From the NCBI GenBank assembly GCA_947589035.1, contig CANPYZ010000025.1, positions 1-41,013 on the forward strand: a stretch of DNA of 41,013 bases. Direction: 5' to 3'. This stretch comes from an uncultured Clostridia bacterium (lineage in GTDB: Bacteria > Bacillota > Clostridia > Oscillospirales > Ruminococcaceae). Position 1 is the stretch's first letter; every line of letters begins with the position of its first letter. Position numbers and translations under genes: made by a program. Shown here in pieces: positions 25,758 through 33,533 of the stretch. The notes beneath the pieces are model-generated. The model did not search any database. It was not told where the DNA came from and saw only the letters and a program-made list of their open reading frames with translations.

Positions 25758-26836
25758 TTCGCAGTTTCTCCTAAAAATCTTTTCAATTGTTCAGCAAATA
25801 AAGATTTAATTTTCTCATATTGGAAATCTTTTAGTCTTTCGTTCTGATTAGCAATAATTTTTTCTTTTAATGTTTCGTCATGAAGAATTTTATTCATGAG
25901 AAATGCTGTTTCTATTGGGTTTTTCGTTCGGGTTAAGAATCCACTTCCGCCTAATGTCCACGGAATCGCACTGCTTGCGTAGGCTAATATGGGAATTTCA
26001 AAATACATCGCTTCCACTAACGGCACACAGAACCCTTCATGTTCACTCATGCACAGAAATAAATCCGCCGTCCGGTAATAAGATAAAATTTCCGCAAAAG
26101 AAATATGCCCCGTGAAAATCACATTTTCCACTTGTAATGCCTGCACATATTGCAAAAGCCTTTGATAATAAACTTCCATGCCGTTCCAATTTCCCACGAA
26201 AATTAAACGGCTTTTCGGTTGAATATAGTTCTGATAAAAAGTGAAGGCTTTAATGACATCTTCCTGTTTTTTATTCGGGGCAATTCTCCCTACAAAAATA
26301 ATATTCTCTATATCGTCTGTATACTGACGGAAAATTTTCTTGTCGCCTTCTTTGGCGTAATCTTCAAAGGGAATTAAAATCGGTCTGACTTCAATCGGAC
26401 AAGTAAATCCTGCCTGTTTCAATTCTTCCGCATTAAATGCCGAATCCGCAAGGCAATAATCAATTTTTCCGGCTAAGTGTTTCAAGCCGTCAAGCCCATA
26501 TTGTGCATTCGTTTTCGCTTGTAAATTATACTTTGAAAAAAATTCCGGCGGTGTAATATTATGATAAATCATCATTTTCCGGCAAGGATATTTTTCTAAA
26601 TTGTAATTTAATTCTGAACCCGTTGACATGTGGTAAATGATTACATCTTCCGGAGTTAATTCAGGCATTCCGGAACATAAATCTTTCGCTGTGCCTTTAG
26701 GCAATCTCTGGTCAACCGCTTCTGCGTAAATTTCCGTTGAATAACCTAATTCCCGCATTGCCTTCTGTAATGCAAGTGTATCATTGCCGACAGCATCGCC
26801 AAACGCTAACGTTGGCAAAAATTGAATGATTCTCAT
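25754..26836 (-). CDS. GT4-family glycosyltransferase (second)
   Basis: 360 aa starting at ATG 26834-26836, which overlaps the stop of the coiled-coil gene; the longer frame reads into that gene. The N-terminus is MRIIQFLPTLAFGDAVGNDT. The GT4 domain has IIFVGRIAPNKKQEDVIKAF and SEHEGFCVPLVEAMYFEIPILAY, containing the E-x7-E signature. It acts in the cytoplasm on a nucleotide sugar; donor and acceptor are unknown. Confidence 0.92.
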   Translation of the reverse strand: MRIIQFLPTLAFGDAVGNDTLALQKAMRELGYSTEIYAEAVDQRLPKGTAKDLCSGMPELTPEDVIIYHMSTGSELNYNLEKYPCRKMMIYHNITPPEFFSKYNLQAKTNAQYGLDGLKHLAGKIDYCLADSAFNAEELKQAGFTCPIEVRPILIPFEDYAKEGDKKIFRQYTDDIENIIFVGRIAPNKKQEDVIKAFTFYQNYIQPKSRLIFVGNWNGMEVYYQRLLQYVQALQVENVIFTGHISFAEILSYYRTADLFLCMSEHEGFCVPLVEAMYFEIPILAYASSAIPWTLGGSGFLTRTKNPIETAFLMNKILHDETLKEKIIANQNERLKDFQYEKIKSLFAEQLKRFLGETAK

Positions 26837-27267
26837 GAAAGTTTTTCCCTCAGTTCCTGATTTTCTTTTTTTAATAGTTCGATTTCCTGTTTCAGTTCCT
26901 GCCGTTCCTGTTCCGTTTCCTGAATGTATTGGCTGATTTGCTGAACGGCGTTCGCCGTGTGTAAATTTAAGGCATTCTGTTCCGTCATGACCGGCAAAAT
27001 ATAAAATTTCAACAATTTCTGAATCAGCTTTTTCACCCATACAACAAGAAAATTTCCCTCAATTGGTTTTTCCGCCTGAATTTGATTCCGGACACTTAAA
27101 TATTCTGCACTTTGCTGTAAACTTTGCAATTGAAAATTCCCCTGAACGGAAAATTTTTCTTCTGCGTAGGGAATTTCTTCAAAAGACAGCATTTCTTCCG
27201 TTAAGCCTTTTTCCTGAATTTCTTTCCGGATTTGTTTCATGATTTCTTCCGTGTTAATTTCCTGCAT
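26833..27267 (-). CDS. Small coiled-coil protein of the polysaccharide operon
   Basis: A 144-aa protein. The N-terminus (EINTEEIMKQIRKEIQEKGL) and a central hydrophobic/basic stretch (VVWVKKLIQKLLKFYILPV) resemble the leader region found fused to glycosyltransferases or methyltransferases in other clostridial glycan loci. The C-terminal about 35 residues are a clear coiled coil (ETEQERQELKQEIELLKKEN). It may be a scaffold or membrane-peripheral adaptor for the enzymes encoded on either side. No enzymatic motif is visible. Confidence 0.72.
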   Translation of the reverse strand: MQEINTEEIMKQIRKEIQEKGLTEEMLSFEEIPYAEEKFSVQGNFQLQSLQQSAEYLSVRNQIQAEKPIEGNFLVVWVKKLIQKLLKFYILPVMTEQNALNLHTANAVQQISQYIQETEQERQELKQEIELLKKENQELREKLS

Positions 27268-27284
27268 GTCGTTTCGCCTTTCTT

Positions 27285-28298
27285 TCAGTGCAAATATAAT
27301 TCATATTGCCGTTTGTCCATAAAAATAGAATTAATTCCTGTAAACGCATATTCTAAATAGTCTTTCGATGCTAAATACTGCAATAATTCCTGGTCTTTCA
27401 CTCCGGCGGAAAGTTTCTGCGAATAGGGAATCATTTCTAAAATAATGAACAACGGTCGGTATTTTTCCCATGGAATGCTTTGAAGAATTTCCATTTCCAT
27501 GCCCTCTGTATCTAAATTTAAAATCACAGGGGCTTTCTGATTTAAATAATTTTCTATAATCTCTTCATAGGAAATTGTTTCTAAAGAGATTGTCTGTTGT
27601 AATTCCGCCTCCGGATTATTTGCTAAAAGTTCAGAAATATCCCCGATTTTCGATAAACCATCTAAATTTAATATGTGAAATTCCACTTGTTCGCCGGATT
27701 TCCCCGAAACAGCCTGATTTAAAATTATATCTTCCGGACGTTTCGCTTTCAGTTCCGGAATGAGTAACGGGTTCGCTTCTAATAATACTCCCCTTGCACC
27801 CTGTTCATAAAAAAAATAGGTATTACTCATTTCTATGGGCTTGTTCGCCCCTAAATCTAAATAAATACAGTCGCTGAACGCTATGCCCATCATGGCGCAT
27901 AAATACATTAAAATGGCATCTTCTCCGGCTTGAGAATAGGTTTTCTTATTGAATAACTGTAAATTTTCTTTCAGAAAATGCTGTTCTTTCAGAATTGTTT
28001 CAATTTGTTCCGTTCGGTGCGCAAGGCTGATTGTTGTCTCATCATCGGATTTCATGCGTTTTTCTGTTTCTCGGCGGTAATGTTCTAAACAGTCAAGGCG
28101 TTTTTCTGAACGTTCTGAACGTTCGGCATTCTGCGAAATTCGTTGGAAATTTTTTTCTTGTTGTGTTTCTAAGGCTTTTTGTTTATTTTGTAAATTCTGC
28201 ACTTCCTGCCGTAATTGCTGTAATTCATTCCGTTCTGCTTCGTTTCTGCCGTATAAATCACGTAATAAAAATCTAAGCATTTTTGTATAAAAATTCAA
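27285..28298 (-). CDS. FkbM-family SAM methyltransferase with N-terminal coiled coil
   Basis: 337 aa from a TTG start (28296-28298), placed because GGGGGTGA lies just before it; the first internal ATG is six codons later. Residues about 18-125 are coiled coil (ELQQLRQEVQNLQNKQKALE). The FkbM domain follows (KTYSQAGEDAILMYL, SAM motif IYLDLGANKPIEMSNT, and PVILNLDTEGMEMEILQ). It probably O-methylates a sugar of the exported glycan, possibly as a chain-end cap read by the Wzt C-terminal domain. That capping role is inferred. Confidence 0.88.
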   Translation of the reverse strand: MNFYTKMLRFLLRDLYGRNEAERNELQQLRQEVQNLQNKQKALETQQEKNFQRISQNAERSERSEKRLDCLEHYRRETEKRMKSDDETTISLAHRTEQIETILKEQHFLKENLQLFNKKTYSQAGEDAILMYLCAMMGIAFSDCIYLDLGANKPIEMSNTYFFYEQGARGVLLEANPLLIPELKAKRPEDIILNQAVSGKSGEQVEFHILNLDGLSKIGDISELLANNPEAELQQTISLETISYEEIIENYLNQKAPVILNLDTEGMEMEILQSIPWEKYRPLFIILEMIPYSQKLSAGVKDQELLQYLASKDYLEYAFTGINSIFMDKRQYELYLH

Positions 28299-28302
28299 CT
28301 TG

Positions 28303-29547
28303 TCACCCCCATGAAAATGTCGTTTCCTGTCGGCTTACTCCTATATCTTGCTTTTCAGAAGTCACCGCAAAAGTTAAAACTTGCCGAATGTCGTCGAAAA
28401 TAATTCCGTCATGCGAATGTACCGCAATATCTAAAAAATATTTCGCCGGTAAAAGTTCATTCCGGAAAAGAATTTCAATTCTTCCTTTTCGTTGTAAAGC
28501 AATACATTTCCCCGTTTCAATGAAAATATTCGTTCCGTAACAATGCAAGCCGTCTTCCCGAAAAATGCCATAACCGAAATTGCCTTGTAAACCGTCCGTT
28601 TCCGTTTCGTATTCTAAAATTAACCGGATTTGTTCCCCCGTCCGGAAAATATATTGCTTTTCTTTCTGTAAATTCTGCATTTCCGCATGAGTAAACCAGA
28701 CCGCCCCTGTTCCCATGCGAATGGCTGTTTTTTCGCAGAATGCAGGCAATTCCGGTTTTTCTTCCGGTTTTTGTTCTTCTTCATGCTGAATTGTTAATTG
28801 CTGATTGCGTTTTTCTTCCATGCTTTTCAGGTAACGGTCATGAACGAGTTTCGGCGTGCCGGAATCTTTAATTAAGCCGTTTTCAATCCAGTAACTTGTT
28901 TCACAAATTTGTTCAATTTGTTCTAAAGCGTGCGAAACAATGACAATTGTTGTTCCGTGGGCTTTAATTTCTCTTAATTTATCAAAACATTTTTTCTGAA
29001 AATTCGTATCGCCTACGGCTAAAATTTCATCAATCAATAAAATATTCGCATCAACATTGATTGCCACAGAAAACGCTAACCGCATATACATTCCGGAAGA
29101 ATATGTTCTTACCGGATTATCAATAAATTCTTCTAATTCCGAAAAGCGAATAATTTCTTGCAAGCGAGTATCAATTTCTTTTCGGGTCAATCCGAAAATG
29201 GACGCATTCGTGTAAATATTTTCCCTTCCGGTCATGTCTGGGTGAAATCCTGCCCCGAGTTCAATTAAACTGGATACTCTGCCGGAAAGTTTAATTTCTC
29301 CTTCGTCCGGATAAAGAATTTTCGTTAATAATTTCAATGTTGTGCTTTTCCCGCAGCCATTATGACCAATTAAACCAACGGCTTCACCCTTTTTCACCCG
29401 AAAACTAATGCCTTTCAGCACCCATCTGTCTTCATAGTAATTTCTTTTCCGGAATAAAATTCTTTCTTTTAAATCATTCCCCTTGTCGTAAAAAATTCGG
29501 AATTTTTTTTTCACGTTGCTGACTTCAATTGCATATTGTTCTTCCAT
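28303..29547 (-). CDS. wzt: Polysaccharide ABC exporter ATPase with C-terminal glycan-binding domain (Wzt type)
   Basis: 414 aa from ATG 29545-29547, where GGAGGT lies 11 bases upstream; the TTG at 29568 would overlap the upstream gene. Walker A is GHNGCGKST at 61-69, the signature is YSSGMYMRLAFSVA, and Walker B is ILLIDEILAVGD. After a Glu-rich linker, the last about 150 residues form a Wzt_C-like beta-sandwich (FRTGEQIRLILEYETE, YFLDIAVHSHDGI) that in O-antigen systems reads the chain terminus. It pairs with the Wzm permease encoded just upstream. Confidence 0.94.
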   Translation of the reverse strand: MEEQYAIEVSNVKKKFRIFYDKGNDLKERILFRKRNYYEDRWVLKGISFRVKKGEAVGLIGHNGCGKSTTLKLLTKILYPDEGEIKLSGRVSSLIELGAGFHPDMTGRENIYTNASIFGLTRKEIDTRLQEIIRFSELEEFIDNPVRTYSSGMYMRLAFSVAINVDANILLIDEILAVGDTNFQKKCFDKLREIKAHGTTIVIVSHALEQIEQICETSYWIENGLIKDSGTPKLVHDRYLKSMEEKRNQQLTIQHEEEQKPEEKPELPAFCEKTAIRMGTGAVWFTHAEMQNLQKEKQYIFRTGEQIRLILEYETETDGLQGNFGYGIFREDGLHCYGTNIFIETGKCIALQRKGRIEILFRNELLPAKYFLDIAVHSHDGIIFDDIRQVLTFAVTSEKQDIGVSRQETTFSWG

Positions 29548-29551
29548 AAAT

Positions 29552-30331
29552 TTATAATACCTCCGCAAAACGTTTCTTCAGTTTTGAAAAAACGAGTTCC
29601 CCGAAAATTAAAATGATGATTCCGAACAGGAAAGACACAAGCAAAGTATTCATTTCCGGCACTCGTGCATAATATAATACGTCCCTGTAAGCTTCAATGA
29701 CTGCCGTCATTGGATTCAGATAAAATAATTTTCGAATCGTTTCATTCGTAATCATATCTAACGGATAAAGCACCGGCGTTAAATAAATCCATGCCATTGT
29801 GATAATACTTAAAATATGCTCCATATCCCGAAAAAACACCGTTACCGCCGAAAATAATAAGGCAAGCCCTAACGCCATAATATATTCAGTAATCATAATT
29901 AACGGCAATGTCGCTATTGCTAACGCATTCAAGCCTACTCCTGAAATCATCACCACAAGAAAAATAATCACAAACGTTAGTAACATATTCACAAAACAAC
30001 TCGTGACATACGCTATCGGAATGACTTCCCTCGGAAAATAAATTTTCGATACTAAATTTTTCGCTGCCATAATTGAATTCGCTCCGCCTTGTAAACTCGA
30101 AGAAAAAAATATCCACGGAATTAACGCCACAAATAAATGCAGATAATATTTTTCAATCGGACTCGGCAGAATAAAACTAAATGCTATTGTATACACAATC
30201 AATTGAAATAATGGATTGATAAACGTCCATAAGAACCCTAATACACTCCCTTTATAACGCCCTCGCAAATCTTTCCGGACTAAACTGAAAATCATTTCCC
30301 GATAAGCATATAATTCTTTCCCTATTTCCAC
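29552..30331 (-). CDS. wzm: Polysaccharide ABC exporter permease (Wzm type, ABC-2)
   Basis: A 259-aa protein with six hydrophobic segments of the ABC-2 family: motif LVRKDLRGRYKGSVLGFLWTF near the N-terminus, and LNPMTAVIEAYRDVLYY before the last segments, both characteristic of Wzm/TagG. It exports lipid-linked polysaccharide or teichoic acid. It is first gene of the long minus-strand operon running at least to 19751, behind the promoter at 30379-30407. Confidence 0.93.
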   Translation of the reverse strand: MEIGKELYAYREMIFSLVRKDLRGRYKGSVLGFLWTFINPLFQLIVYTIAFSFILPSPIEKYYLHLFVALIPWIFFSSSLQGGANSIMAAKNLVSKIYFPREVIPIAYVTSCFVNMLLTFVIIFLVVMISGVGLNALAIATLPLIMITEYIMALGLALLFSAVTVFFRDMEHILSIITMAWIYLTPVLYPLDMITNETIRKLFYLNPMTAVIEAYRDVLYYARVPEMNTLLVSFLFGIIILIFGELVFSKLKKRFAEVL

Positions 30332-30378
30332 TTGTGCAACTCCTTTAATTTTAAGTTTAATTTTAATATTTAATATAT

Positions 30379-30407
30379 ATTATACTCCGAAAAAAGCATA
30401 AAGTCAA
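30379..30407 (-). promoter_or_regulatory. Promoter of the polysaccharide operon
   Basis: Minus-strand TTGACT (30402-30407), 17-bp spacer, TATAAT (30379-30384). It lies just after the glgA terminator. Confidence 0.88.
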
Positions 30408-30430
30408 GAGCTGATGAAATTTTTCAATAA

Positions 30431-30463
30431 AAAGAACTACTGTGTTTGCACAGCAGTTCTTTT
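30431..30463 (-). terminator. Terminator of glgA
   Basis: 13-bp stem AAGAACTGCTGTG / CACAGTAGTTCTT (one G-U pair) with a 4-base loop, followed by TTTTTATT on the minus strand. It lies 9 bases after the glgA stop. Confidence 0.92.
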
Positions 30464-30471
30464 TTGTCAGG

Positions 30472-31923
30472 TTATCTGCCTAAAAGCCATTGATACATGC
30501 CTTCATACTGTTTTGCCGATTCGCCCCAGCTGAAATCTTTCTGCATACCACGGCGCACCATGTCATTCCAGTTGTCACGATAATTGAAAAAGACTGATTT
30601 CGCATAATTCACTGAACCTAAAAAGGCTTCCGACCAAAATTCTTTGAAGGTGAATCCTGTTCCCGTCAATTCAAATTCGTTATACGGTTCAACGGTATCT
30701 TTCAAACCGCCCGTTTCCCGTACTAACGGCACAGAACCGTAACGCAATGCCATTAACTGCGTTAATCCGCAAGGCTCGAATTTCGACGGAACAAGCATCA
30801 TATCCGCTCCGGCGTAAACTTTATGCGCTAATTCGTCATTGTAGCAAATATTCGCTGAAACATTCCCCGGATAACGCCCTGCAAAATACCGGAATGCGTT
30901 TTCATACCCCGGTTCGCCCGTGCCGATTAACACGAATTGCGTGTTGTCATCTAAGAATCTTCCTTCAAATACATCACTTAACAAATTCAAACCTTTCTGG
31001 TCAGTCAGTCGGGAAATTAACCCAATCAGCATTTTCCGGCTGTCTTGTTCCAGTCCGAGTTCTTCTTGTAATTTGCGCTTGTTTTCTGCCTTTCCTGTCA
31101 GGAAATTTTCCGCATTGTAATTCGTGTAAATTTTCTTGTCCGTTTCCGGATTGAAAATGCTGTAGTCAATGCCGTTCACAATGCCTCTTAAATCCATTTT
31201 TCTGGAAGACAGTAAACCGTCCAGTTTTTCGCCATATTCAGGCGTTTTAATTTCTTCAGTGTAAGTTTCGCTTACGGTTGTAATGTAATCCGCATACACT
31301 AAACCGCCTTTCAGCATGTTAGCATCTTTGTGAAATTCCAGCTTGTCCGGCTTGAACATGTAATCCGGCAGCTGTGTATTCTTCTTAAATTCTGCAATGT
31401 CCCAAACACCCTGGAATTTCAGGTTATGAATGGTCATAATGCTTTTCACGCCCTGATAAAATGGGTGTGTGGCAAATGTTGTATGCAGAAATACAGGAAT
31501 TAACCCCGTCTGCCAGTCGTGACAATGAATAATGTCCGGACGGAAACCAATTACCGGCATCATCGCTAAAACTGCTTTACAGAAAAATGTAAATCTTTCG
31601 ATATCCCATTTTAAATCATTGCTGTAAGGCGTTTCCCCGTTGAAATAATACTCGTTATCAACGTAATAATACTTGATTCCGCAGTATTCGTATTCCATAA
31701 TGCCAACATGTTCCTGCCTTCCGGCATAATCCATAAAGAAATGATGCCGATAATGGAAGAAGTTCCGAAATCTTCCTGGGATACAAGTGTAATACGGAAT
31801 AATCACACGCACATCAAATTGTTCTTTGTTTAAATACTTCGGAAGCGCACCGACAACGTCCGCAAGTCCTCCCGTTTTCACAAACGGTACACATTCTGAT
31901 GCGGCAAAAAGAATATTCGTCAA
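30472..31923 (-). CDS. glgA: Glycogen synthase (ADP-glucose)
   Basis: A 483-aa GT5 enzyme extending alpha-1,4-glucan from ADP-glucose. The N-terminal ADP-glucose motif KTGGLADVVGALP starts at Lys16. The GT-B C-terminal half has ISRLTDQKGLNLL and the E-x7-E segment KFEPCGLTQLMALRYGSVPLV. No other glg gene is adjacent; it has its own promoter and terminator. Glycogen storage is common in cellulolytic ruminococci when cellodextrin is in excess, which would fit the cellobiose phosphorylase in this window. Confidence 0.96.
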   Translation of the reverse strand: MTNILFAASECVPFVKTGGLADVVGALPKYLNKEQFDVRVIIPYYTCIPGRFRNFFHYRHHFFMDYAGRQEHVGIMEYEYCGIKYYYVDNEYYFNGETPYSNDLKWDIERFTFFCKAVLAMMPVIGFRPDIIHCHDWQTGLIPVFLHTTFATHPFYQGVKSIMTIHNLKFQGVWDIAEFKKNTQLPDYMFKPDKLEFHKDANMLKGGLVYADYITTVSETYTEEIKTPEYGEKLDGLLSSRKMDLRGIVNGIDYSIFNPETDKKIYTNYNAENFLTGKAENKRKLQEELGLEQDSRKMLIGLISRLTDQKGLNLLSDVFEGRFLDDNTQFVLIGTGEPGYENAFRYFAGRYPGNVSANICYNDELAHKVYAGADMMLVPSKFEPCGLTQLMALRYGSVPLVRETGGLKDTVEPYNEFELTGTGFTFKEFWSEAFLGSVNYAKSVFFNYRDNWNDMVRRGMQKDFSWGESAKQYEGMYQWLLGR

Positions 31924-31959
31924 AGAAAATCCCTCCTTGAAAAGTTTAATACTACTCTT

Positions 31960-31988
31960 ATTATACTCTTTTTTTTCGGATTAGTCAA
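31960..31988 (-). promoter_or_regulatory. Promoter of glgA
   Basis: Minus-strand TTGACT (31983-31988), 17-bp spacer, TATAAT (31960-31965), about 37 bases before the ATG. Confidence 0.88.
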
Positions 31989-32139
31989 GAGAAATTTCAC
32001 AATTTTTCAATTCTTTGTGCAGAAAGTTGAAAAATCTCGTTTTTGTGAACGACACGTGCCGTTTTTTTGAAAATTTGTCCAAATCTATGCCCAAAATTTA
32101 AAAAAAACTTGTGATAAATAGAGAAAATCCTATTTTTTC

Positions 32140-32169
32140 ATTGACGAAATCCTCAATATCTTGTATAAT
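32140..32169 (+). promoter_or_regulatory. Promoter of structured RNA B
   Basis: TTGACG at about 32140, spacer of about 17 bp, TATAAT (32164-32169). The region from 31989 to here is AT-rich and holds nothing else I can support. Confidence 0.85.
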
Positions 32170-32175
32170 ATAAAC

Positions 32176-32396
32176 AAAGCGAAACCACGATAACTGCATA
32201 TTGCAGGTTGTGTCAAGAAGTTGGCTGATAGCACCCGCCTTTGGTGTGTAAAATATGCAAGGCAATGTGACAACTTCGCTTTATCATCAAACAGTCCTAC
32301 TCCAATGGGCAGGGTGCGTGTTACACCCCTTTGCCGTTGCTATGGCGCAAGCTGTGGTGCGCAATAAAGAAAAGCATTTTTCAAGTTTTTCTTAAC
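32176..32396 (+). ncRNA. Structured noncoding RNA, copy B (unassigned family)
   Basis: About 221 nt, homologous to copy A at 18651-18918. Helices seen: GATAA/TTATC (32189-32193 with 32281-32285), enclosing hairpin CTGCA-TAT-TGCAG (32194-32206) and GAAGTTG/CAACTTC (32217-32223 with 32271-32277); hairpin CACC/GGTG (32232-32246); hairpin GGGTG/CACCC with loop CGTGTTA (32312-32328); and hairpin TTGC-TATGGC-GCAA (32337-32350). The 3' end is an AAGAAAA/TTTTCTT hairpin (32367-32393). Compensatory differences from copy A include TTGC/GCAA against TAAC/GTTA. No coding potential is seen. It lies upstream of the SCP2-like gene on the same strand, so a cis role is not excluded, but the terminal hairpin and the paralogue argue for a trans-acting or free RNA. 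Confidence 0.85.
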
Positions 32397-32481
32397 ATAT
32401 AAATTTATCCTCAATAATATAATTCATCCTGCAATATTAGCATTCAGCTTGCTGAAACAAAAAAAGAAAGGTGAACACGAA

Positions 32482-33018
32482 ATGACTTACCATGAATTAG
32501 TTGATAAAGTAAGAACTGCTTTAGTGGTCAAGGCAGACGCTTCCAAAGTGAAAGAGCATATCGCCGTACAGGTGAATGTGACTGGTGAATCTGAAGGAGC
32601 GTTCTATATTGAAATCAAAGATGGCGTTTTGTCTGTAGAACCGTTTGATTACAATGACCGTGATTTTCTGATTACTTGCGACGGTGCGGAAATTCTTGCC
32701 GTTGTTCAGGGAAAGAAAAGCATTGAAGAAGCTTACAAAGAAGGCACTGTCAAGGTAGAAGGCGATTTGACGAAAGCCATTAAATTAGGCGGTATCATTC
32801 CTAAGGCAAAGAAAACAACTAAAAAAGATAAAAAAGCAGATACTGCTGAAGAAACTCCTGCACCAGCGAAAAAAAGAACCAGAAAGACAAAAGCTGCTGC
32901 TGAAGTAACGGATTCCCCTGAAGAAGGTCAAATGTCTCTCACTGCTGAACCTGAAGAAAAACCAGCAGAAAAACCTGTCAGAAAAAGAAGAAGCAAAAAA
33001 ACAGATGCCGATTCCTAA
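32482..33018 (+). CDS. SCP2-like sterol-carrier-fold protein with basic tail
   Basis: 178 aa from ATG 32482, which has AAAGGTGA; the upstream in-frame start at 32449 has no site. Residues about 1-105 resemble the SCP2 fold (EGAFYIEIKDGVLSVEPFDY, FLITCDGAEILAVVQGKKS, GTVKVEGDLTKAIKLGGII), a small hydrophobic-ligand-binding domain. The remainder is a Lys/Glu/Ala low-complexity tail with AKKRTRKTKAAAE and RKRRSKKTDADS, which could bind nucleic acid or polyphosphate. The ligand is unknown. The tail is an uncommon addition to SCP2 proteins. Confidence 0.82.
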   Translation: MTYHELVDKVRTALVVKADASKVKEHIAVQVNVTGESEGAFYIEIKDGVLSVEPFDYNDRDFLITCDGAEILAVVQGKKSIEEAYKEGTVKVEGDLTKAIKLGGIIPKAKKTTKKDKKADTAEETPAPAKKRTRKTKAAAEVTDSPEEGQMSLTAEPEEKPAEKPVRKRRSKKTDADS

Positions 33019-33043
33019 CGGTTTCATTCTATGAAAATGATTC

Positions 33044-33079
33044 AAGGCATTTCTTCTTATGCAGAGGAAATGCCTTTTT
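33044..33079 (+). terminator. Terminator of the SCP2-like gene
   Basis: 8-bp stem GGCATTTC / GAAATGCC (33046-33053 with 33067-33074), followed by TTTTTGTTTT. Confidence 0.88.
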
Positions 33080-33094
33080 GTTTTCAAATCATAA

Positions 33095-33175
33095 AAAAAT
33101 GAAAAAGGCACAGTGAAAGAAATGCTATGCCCTTTTCAACAAAAATAAGAGAAAGAGGTTAGAAAATCATTTTCC
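33095..33175 (-). ncRNA. Candidate small RNA
   Basis: A clear minus-strand promoter (33182-33210) fires into about 80 bases that contain no gene and end in a 12-bp hairpin (33102-33113 with 33125-33136) followed by TTTTTCATTTTTTTA. The unpaired 5' part includes ACCTCTTTCTC, a pyrimidine-rich stretch able to pair with Shine-Dalgarno sequences. No start codon gives more than a few residues. Existence and function are inferred. Confidence 0.5.
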
Positions 33176-33181
33176 AATTCC

Positions 33182-33210
33182 ATTATACCAAAAAATTCCG
33201 TCATAGGCAA
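33182..33210 (-). promoter_or_regulatory. Promoter of the candidate small RNA
   Basis: Minus-strand TTGCCT (33205-33210), 17-bp spacer, TATAAT (33182-33187). Confidence 0.7.
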
Positions 33211-33319
33211 GTGTTTTCTGAAAAATAATTTTTTTCGTATACCTGCACAAAAATATACTGCCTTGTTTATACAGAATGAACAAAAATGTGTTCTATCCTA
33301 AAAAATTTGTTTTCTCTAC

Positions 33320-33348
33320 TTGCTTTTTTTCTCCGAATGTGTTATAAT
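33320..33348 (+). promoter_or_regulatory. Promoter of SRP RNA (and possibly dnaX)
   Basis: TTGCTT (33320-33325), 17-bp spacer, TATAAT (33343-33348). The predicted start near 33355 leaves a short leader with hairpin TTCAG..CTGAA before the mature RNA. Confidence 0.82.
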
Positions 33349-33379
33349 AAATTGCAGAGTTCAGTTCATGCTGAATTTG

Positions 33380-33504
33380 TTCGGAATATAGGTGTGTGGG
33401 CCCTGTGCAATGTTTCTCCGTGAACCATGTCAGGCGTGGAAGCGAGCAGCATTAAGCGGATTGTTTCATGTGCCGCAGCAAGCCTGCACACCTATGTTCC
33501 GAAA
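33380..33504 (+). ncRNA. ffs: Signal recognition particle RNA (small bacterial type)
   Basis: About 125 nt. The ends pair over about 15 bp (TTCGGAA-x-ATAGGTGTG with CACACCTAT-x-TTCCGAA). The conserved Ffh-binding helix 8 is present: GTCAGG at 33429-33434 and GGAAGCGAGCAGC at 33438-33450. A run of T after 33504 acts as terminator. No Alu domain is visible, so this is the short form. Lying directly before dnaX-ybaB-recR is the classic Firmicute arrangement. Confidence 0.94.
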
Positions 33505-33533
33505 TTTTTTTGAGTTTGGAGGTGGTTTTTTTC

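Noticed and set aside
33468-33533. Upstream start for dnaX
   Set aside because: This stretch is the 3' half of SRP RNA and its terminator; ATG 33534 has GGAGGTGG and the family start MYQALYSKWRP.
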